From UBA6163 sp031411655 (GTDB lineage Bacteria; Planctomycetota; Planctomycetia; Pirellulales; Pirellulaceae): a stretch of 64,000 nt of DNA. The notes below the pieces were generated by a model that was not told the DNA's origin, did no database searches, and saw only the letters and a list, made by a program, of their open reading frames with translations. The position numbers were made by a program, and so were the translations under genes. Position 1 is the first letter of the stretch. Each line of letters opens with the position of its first letter. Below are positions 59,294 through 64,000 of the stretch, in pieces. The stretch covers positions 42,799 through 106,798 of the forward strand of contig JANOBM010000090.1 of assembly GCA_031411655.1 (NCBI GenBank), read 5' to 3'.

Positions 59294-62137
59294 ATGGATA
59301 ATTCATCTCCGATTTACCGCTCTGAGGATGAATTTCTCGATGGATCGACGGTACAGCGGCCGGCCTCTCAGGAGTCGATCCAGCTAGGTTCAACTGCGTC
59401 AGCGACGCCATTTCAGATGGCGGGGATGCTTGGCGATTCGGCAGCACTTTTAGAATCCGAGCCGAGCGGCGAAGCCAAGACGGTGATTCGAAAAAGCGAT
59501 CTGGGCTCGGCGAGTAAGACCGGTCCCAGCAAAACAGGTCCTGGAGCCCCAGCGGGCTCACCCGCGTCGGTCGCCAAGGTTCTACTCGGAACGCACCTGA
59601 ACCATTTTTTGCTGGAAGAAATGATTGGTGGCGGTGGCATGGGAGCCGTTTTTCGTGCGCGCGACGAACGACTGGACCGAATCGTCGCGATCAAGGTGAT
59701 TCCGTTTGTCAGCGATGATCAGGACTTGCAACGCCGATTTCGGAACGAAGCTCAAAACGCGGCGAGACTAGACCATCCGTACATTGCCCGCGTATTTGAT
59801 GTCGGACGCTATGAAGAATGGCACTACATTGTTTTTGAACATGTCGAAGGGATCAATCTTCGGGATTTGGTTGCTCGTGAGGGAGTGCTCTCGATCGATG
59901 ATGCGGTCTTCTACACTCGCCAAATCGCTGAAGCCCTCGAGCACGCGAACGGACGAGGCGTCGTTCACCGAGACATCAAGCCCTCCAATGTGCTGGTCGA
60001 TGTCGAGGGCAACGTCAAGGTCGTCGATATGGGGTTGGCCCGCAGCCAGCAGGTCGAAGTATCTGAAGATATGACTGCGAGCGGTGTAACACTTGGGACC
60101 TTCGACTATATTTCGCCCGAGCAGGCTCGTGACCCCCGAGATGCCGATGTGCGAAGTGACATCTATTCCCTGGGTTGCACTCTTTATTACATGCTGACCG
60201 CAAGTCCTCCCTACCCGGGAGGAACAATGCTTCAGAAATTGCTCAGTCACGGTAACGCACCGCCTCCCGATCCCCGAGGATTGCGACCGGAAGTCAGTGA
60301 TAACCTGACCGCGATCATTCACAAAATGCTCGCGAAGGATCCCAATGCGCGGTACTTGAGCGCCATTGATGTGGTTGCTGATTTAAGAGAGCTCGCGATT
60401 CGCGAAGGGTTGATTCGCGCTCAGTCCCGCGGGACGCTGGCTATCGCGCCAACCAATCCAATCTCTCCGCTGTTGTCGCGACATTTACCATGGATGGTGG
60501 CGGTGACCTTGTTGATTGTTAGTTGTGTGTGGCTCCAAATTCTTTCCTCGGCGGGGCGAGAAGAGTTTAATTTGGTTCCGCCCCCTTCGGCTGTCGCCCT
60601 GCGATTGGGTTCCTTTGACGACGCGCCTCTCAAGGACGGTGCAACGGTTCGTTCTGACGGTGGAGATGCTGTTCCCGCATTGAATGAAAATGGAGCGGTG
60701 CCGGTGATTGCGCCGCCGAATGCAGCCACCTCAAGTGACCAAGCTTCCATTCCGCCAGCCTTTTCCGGATTGGCGATGCAGAATGAGCCTGCCGGATCGT
60801 TGCCCAATAGTCTGCCGCCGGCGGATGTGTCTCCAGTAGCCGTCGAAAGGATTGTGGTGGTCAATGAGGGGGTGGTCGAGTTGGAGCCGTCCAGTCGTCC
60901 CGCCACTTCACTGCGAGATGCGATCAAGTTGGCGGGTGAATTGAATGTCAATCAAATTGATATCGCTGTTCCCACTCTTACGAGTTTGCCGATTAAGATC
61001 ACCCGGGATAACCTCAAGATTCGATCCACTGTCGGCCAATCGGAAATTAAATTCGTTGCTGGCGAATTACTATCGATGCAACGTGTCGCCATGATGGACG
61101 TCGGTTCGCATCCCATCGAGTTTCAAAACCTTCATTTTTCTTGGAACGTGCGGGGGGCTGTTACGGATGGCGGATCTTTCTTGACGGTGTCCGCCAATCG
61201 GCTGGTTCGGTTGGTCAATTGCACCGTGACGATCGAAAACTTGACGCAGCGGGACGAGGTCTACGCCTTCGAAGTTGGAGCGCAAACGGCTGGCGGAGAA
61301 AATTCAATCGCGGCAACGGAGTCGCCCGCCTCGCAGCCCACTTCCGCCACGTCGAGCCCCAGTCCGAGCCCCAGTCCGATTCCCGAGGGTACGCAGGACT
61401 CAACATTGGGAAGCCGCCCGGCGCAGCCCAATGGCACGCCCCCGTTGGTCGCCATCGAGCTGCAAAATGTGGCGATCCGTGGCGAGATCGCAATGCTTAA
61501 CATCGTCGACGCCGTACAGCTTCAATTTCGATGGGACAATGGGCTGCTTGCCGTATCGCGGCGAATGGTGGATGCGTCGGGTGCGGTGACTCAGCCTTCG
61601 GTTGCCGCAAACCGGATGCAACTTTCATTCAATCGTGTGACCGTCTGGGCTCAGGAAGGACTCTTTCGTATGCGTCTTGGACCATCGGGCGCCTATCCGA
61701 TGTTGATCGATCGAGATAGTACGAAGTCAGTGTTTCATTGTGCTCCCAGTGCCGATTTTGTTGAGTTCACTGGTCTGGAGGCGGCGGTGGCGGATCCTGG
61801 GGCCCTGGTTCAACTTCGGGGTGAGGACAATGCCTACGATTTCGACTTGGCGTCCGACCCAACGGTGCTCAAATTGGGCCAATGGGACGGAAAGGAGCAA
61901 AGATTTCTCGCTTCAGCGCTCATCGCAAGCGACAAACCGTCATGGGTGACCGACCGATCGCCTCGATGGACCGTTCGGTGGTCTGCTCCCGTGCCTGCGG
62001 AAGTTCCGTTCAGTCGCCTTACGGCTGCCCATTTTTCTCAAGACGGGACATTGTTGCCTGGATTTGACGCGAATCAGTTGCCCGTTTTTCCGCCAAAAGT
62101 AATCGACAGCAAGGTGCAAACGGAGCCCGAGATTTGA
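59294..62137 (+). CDS. Membrane-anchored Ser/Thr protein kinase (PknB-like)
   Basis: 947 aa from the ATG at 59294. A disordered Ser/Pro/Gly-rich N-terminus (about 1-110) precedes the kinase domain (about 115-380): GGGGMGAVF, the VAIKV lysine, HRDIKPSNVLV, and DMGLA in place of the usual DFG, then the GTFDYISPEQ activation segment. One membrane segment (about 395-415, WMVAVTLLIVSCVW) leads to a roughly 530-residue extracytoplasmic part with a Pro/Ser linker (TSSPSPSPSPIP) and beta-rich sequence of no recognised family. It probably senses an envelope signal. DMG instead of DFG occurs in some active kinases. Confidence 0.9.
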   Translation: MDNSSPIYRSEDEFLDGSTVQRPASQESIQLGSTASATPFQMAGMLGDSAALLESEPSGEAKTVIRKSDLGSASKTGPSKTGPGAPAGSPASVAKVLLGTHLNHFLLEEMIGGGGMGAVFRARDERLDRIVAIKVIPFVSDDQDLQRRFRNEAQNAARLDHPYIARVFDVGRYEEWHYIVFEHVEGINLRDLVAREGVLSIDDAVFYTRQIAEALEHANGRGVVHRDIKPSNVLVDVEGNVKVVDMGLARSQQVEVSEDMTASGVTLGTFDYISPEQARDPRDADVRSDIYSLGCTLYYMLTASPPYPGGTMLQKLLSHGNAPPPDPRGLRPEVSDNLTAIIHKMLAKDPNARYLSAIDVVADLRELAIREGLIRAQSRGTLAIAPTNPISPLLSRHLPWMVAVTLLIVSCVWLQILSSAGREEFNLVPPPSAVALRLGSFDDAPLKDGATVRSDGGDAVPALNENGAVPVIAPPNAATSSDQASIPPAFSGLAMQNEPAGSLPNSLPPADVSPVAVERIVVVNEGVVELEPSSRPATSLRDAIKLAGELNVNQIDIAVPTLTSLPIKITRDNLKIRSTVGQSEIKFVAGELLSMQRVAMMDVGSHPIEFQNLHFSWNVRGAVTDGGSFLTVSANRLVRLVNCTVTIENLTQRDEVYAFEVGAQTAGGENSIAATESPASQPTSATSSPSPSPSPIPEGTQDSTLGSRPAQPNGTPPLVAIELQNVAIRGEIAMLNIVDAVQLQFRWDNGLLAVSRRMVDASGAVTQPSVAANRMQLSFNRVTVWAQEGLFRMRLGPSGAYPMLIDRDSTKSVFHCAPSADFVEFTGLEAAVADPGALVQLRGEDNAYDFDLASDPTVLKLGQWDGKEQRFLASALIASDKPSWVTDRSPRWTVRWSAPVPAEVPFSRLTAAHFSQDGTLLPGFDANQLPVFPPKVIDSKVQTEPEI

Positions 62138-62349
62138 CTTTTGATGGTCACTGATGGTTTAATAGATAGCGGCTGGATCGGCGTTGCGGAAAATTTGCCT
62201 GCCATCGGAACTTGCGATCTGCTGTGTGGGTTTAGCGAGTGGGGGCGTTGTCGGCATCGACCGCCCTTGCCTTGAGTAACTTGAGACCTGACACGGAAGA
62301 GTGCGTTCCCTTCTCACCCTTACCTGACTTTCCCCTTGGAGCGATTTGA

Positions 62350-62742
62350 ATGAAACGGTTTGTATTGTTGTTTGCGATGTTCGGTTTGATCATCTCCCCA
62401 GCGTTTGGCACACAAGAATTTGCGAAAGGTTGGAAGGATCATTACATCACCGACGACGCAAGTGAAGACTTGAAGAGTTCGTCGCGCAAGGCCGGGTGCA
62501 ACGTTTGCCATGTGAAGGGCGAGGGGAAGACCAAGAAAGACCGGAATGAATACGGTACCGCCGTTAAGGAATTCCTCAAGAAGGAAGATTACACCAAGGA
62601 TAAGCTGAAGGCCGATCCAGAGTTGGCAAAGAAGATCATCGAAGGCATTAAGAAGGCCGGCGAGAAAAAGAGCTCGGACGGCAAGACGTTCGCCGAGAAA
62701 ATTGCCGCAGGCGTACTTCCTGCGACCGACTCGGGCCTCTAG
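62350..62742 (+). CDS. Small secreted protein with one c-type haem motif (CxxCH)
   Basis: 130 aa, signal peptide about 1-20 (cut after SPAFG). One CNVCH (Cys 50, Cys 53, His 54) marks a potential c-type haem attachment site. A helical, Lys-rich remainder follows and no clear Met axial ligand can be placed with certainty. It could be a small cytochrome or haem-handling protein, but haem binding is a motif-based inference. A strong terminator follows. Confidence 0.7.
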   Translation: MKRFVLLFAMFGLIISPAFGTQEFAKGWKDHYITDDASEDLKSSSRKAGCNVCHVKGEGKTKKDRNEYGTAVKEFLKKEDYTKDKLKADPELAKKIIEGIKKAGEKKSSDGKTFAEKIAAGVLPATDSGL

Positions 62743-62769
62743 CCACATCGATCGTTGTTCAACGCAACT

Positions 62770-62805
62770 GTGCCGGGTGCCTGTAAAGCGCCCGGCACTT
62801 TTTTT
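62770..62805 (+). terminator. Rho-independent terminator
   Basis: GTGCCGGGTGC (62770-62780) pairs with GCGCCCGGCAC (62788-62798) around a 7-base loop, with one G-T wobble, followed by seven T's. It ends the transcript of the small CxxCH protein. Confidence 0.85.
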
Positions 62806-62837
62806 AATTCAGCACCCCGCTCACAAGACGCCAATTC

Positions 62838-63491
62838 ATGAAAATGCTTGCTCGTACACTCACTCTTCTCCTCTGTTTGGGACTTTGTCCATCATTCGCC
62901 GAGGAGGCTTCCAAACCATCGGCGGTTGAAGATGGCTTCGTCTCACTGTTCGATGGCAAAACTCTCGACGGATGGAAAAAATCCGAAGAGAACCCAGACA
63001 GCCTCAAAGTCGAAAATGGCACGATCGTCATCGAAGGTGAACGTGCCCACCTCTACTACGATGGAAAACTCGCTCCGTTCAAGAACTTTCACTTCAAAGC
63101 GGAAGTGATGACCACTCCCGGAAGTAACTCGGGGCTTTATTTCCACACGAAGTATCAGCCCAACGGTTGGCCTAAATATGGATACGAGTGCCAGGTGAAC
63201 GTTACCCACGGTGATCCCAAGCGAACCAGCAGCCTTTACGGTGTCGAGAACATCGAACACCCACCGGTGAAAGACAACGAGTGGTACACCCAAGAAATCG
63301 TCGTTCAAGGACGCAACATCAAGTTGATCCTCAACGGTGAGACCATGGTGGATTACACCGAGCCCGAAGGAAAGAAGCCCGAGTCGGCGGACTTTGAACG
63401 TCGCCTTGGCGAAGGAACGTTCGCCATTCAGGCTCACGATCCAAAGAGTAAAGCTTACTTTCGAAACCTTCGTGTGAAGCCGCTGCCTTAA
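62838..63491 (+). CDS. Secreted DUF1080 (3-keto-disaccharide hydrolase-like) protein
   Basis: 217 aa, signal peptide about 1-22 (MKMLARTLTLLLCLGLCPSFA). DUF1080: GFVSLFDGKTLDGWKK, NFHFKAEVMTTPGSNSGLYF, YGYECQVNVTHGDPK and the end AIQAHDPKSKAYFRNLRVKPL. It is the third DUF1080 domain in the window. The start follows the terminator at 62770, so it has its own promoter. Confidence 0.9.
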   Translation: MKMLARTLTLLLCLGLCPSFAEEASKPSAVEDGFVSLFDGKTLDGWKKSEENPDSLKVENGTIVIEGERAHLYYDGKLAPFKNFHFKAEVMTTPGSNSGLYFHTKYQPNGWPKYGYECQVNVTHGDPKRTSSLYGVENIEHPPVKDNEWYTQEIVVQGRNIKLILNGETMVDYTEPEGKKPESADFERRLGEGTFAIQAHDPKSKAYFRNLRVKPLP

Positions 63492-63546
63492 TACCGTCGC
63501 GCCGTCTTAGGTTGATTGTGTGCTGAGCATTGATGCATACGATGCC

Positions 63547-63583
63547 TGCAATGCGTCACGCTCCGCTGACGTGACGCATTGCA
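63547..63583. terminator. Perfect 14-bp hairpin between convergent genes
   Basis: TGCAATGCGTCACG and CGTGACGCATTGCA form a perfect 14-bp stem with a 9-base loop. No T run follows on either strand. It lies between the convergent DUF1080 and small lipoprotein genes, so it may end transcription or be a repeat element. Confidence 0.45.
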
Positions 63584-63726
63584 AGCGACTTCTACGCGAG
63601 TTCCTACCCGTCGCGGGATATTTCTCCACGGCCAAGCTCCTTTCACCCTCGTGCGTGGATGCGACGATTTCGCGGCGTTTGGCGTGACTGTGGGTCCCAC
63701 CGTGCCGCCCGTGAAACCAAGCCAAG

Positions 63727-63957
63727 CTATTCCAGCTCACCCACGTACGCAGGCTCGGGTGCTTCAACGATATTGTCGGCACCGGGTTCGACCTGCGGTT
63801 GGACCACGGCCTTCTCTCGGTTGCACCCCATGGGGGCGAACGCAAACGGCAAGATCAACGACATCAAGGCCGCGCGGCGCTGGCGTTGGTTCGAAGATGC
63901 TTGAGAAGCTGATGCTTGGGAAGCCTTCGTACGGTCGACACAGATACTAAAAGTCAT
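63727..63957 (-). CDS. Small putative lipoprotein
   Basis: 76 aa from the ATG at 63957; a later ATG at 63864 would give a shorter leader and a TTG at 63993 a longer one. A basic stretch (NQRQRRAA) precedes a hydrophobic segment ending in a lipobox (APMGC), then a short acidic Pro/Glu-rich mature part. The pattern fits a small lipoprotein of unknown role. Confidence 0.5.
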   Translation of the reverse strand: MTFSICVDRTKASQASASQASSNQRQRRAALMSLILPFAFAPMGCNREKAVVQPQVEPGADNIVEAPEPAYVGELE

Positions 63958-64000
63958 CGGCTTGAAGAACTTCTTTGCCACGACGAGACCCAATGGCGAG

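Noticed and set aside
61321..61400. Repeated CCCAGTCCGAGC-type sequence in the kinase gene
   Set aside because: It encodes a Ser-Pro linker in frame, so it is coding low-complexity sequence and not a separate repeat element.
1..64000. tRNA, rRNA, CRISPR array, transposase or phage genes
   Set aside because: No cloverleaf-like sequence, rRNA signature, regularly spaced long repeats or transposase/integrase motifs were seen on reading both strands.

Overview
The window looks like chromosomal DNA of a planctomycete, most likely the Pirellulaceae (Rhodopirellula and relatives). The evidence is the repertoire: a DUF1559 protein, three DUF1080 (3-keto-disaccharide hydrolase) domains, a ThuA domain, a secreted CE15-like esterase, a DUF6655-type lipoprotein, a large Ser/Thr kinase with one membrane segment, FtsH followed directly by RsgA, and many exported proteins of unknown function. 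Assignment is by family content only. I see no rRNA, tRNA, CRISPR array, insertion sequence or phage gene.

Region 1 (1-20.5 kb) is mostly metabolic and envelope genes: a truncated HExxH membrane protein, hemB, ThuA-DUF1080, an FAD oxidoreductase, an exported caspase/legumain-like protease, a DapA-family aldolase, a metallo-beta-lactamase/beta-CASP nuclease, a CE15-like esterase, a coiled-coil membrane protein with a cysteine cluster, a DCC thiol oxidoreductase, purQ, an NfeD/ClpP-type membrane protease and a YedK-type SRAP protein. It ends in a four-gene minus-strand operon: ECF sigma factor, single-pass membrane protein (putative anti-sigma), secreted 507-aa protein, secreted DUF1559 protein.

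Region 2 (20.8-39.4 kb) is the most interesting part. After a full-length M20 peptidase homologue that has lost nearly all its metal ligands come a CHASE3-GAF hybrid histidine kinase, an NtrC-type sigma-54 activator, a stand-alone HPt protein, a tiny DUF3309 membrane protein (27681-27836), a DUF1499 membrane protein, a giant cyclic beta-1,2-glucan synthase (2922 aa), a Dps protein and a 79-aa membrane protein. A perfect -24/-12 (sigma-54) promoter sits before the DUF3309 gene, with a perfect palindrome at enhancer distance. Weaker -24/-12-like sites lie before the HPt, Dps and 79-aa genes. I propose a phosphorelay-controlled RpoN stress/envelope regulon.

Region 3 (39.4-64 kb) holds a PQQ-propeller lipoprotein, an ArfB-like ribosome rescue factor, a UVR-domain protein, a RegB/RegA-type redox two-component pair, an FKBP lipoprotein, an exported L-isoaspartyl methyltransferase with an extra C-terminal domain, a DUF6655-like lipoprotein, Ppx/GppA, a translationally coupled DUF1080-HAD pair, a leucine-rich-repeat lipoprotein, a long RecQ helicase, ftsH-rsgA, a Ser/Thr kinase, a small secreted protein with one CxxCH motif, another DUF1080 protein and a small putative lipoprotein near the right edge.
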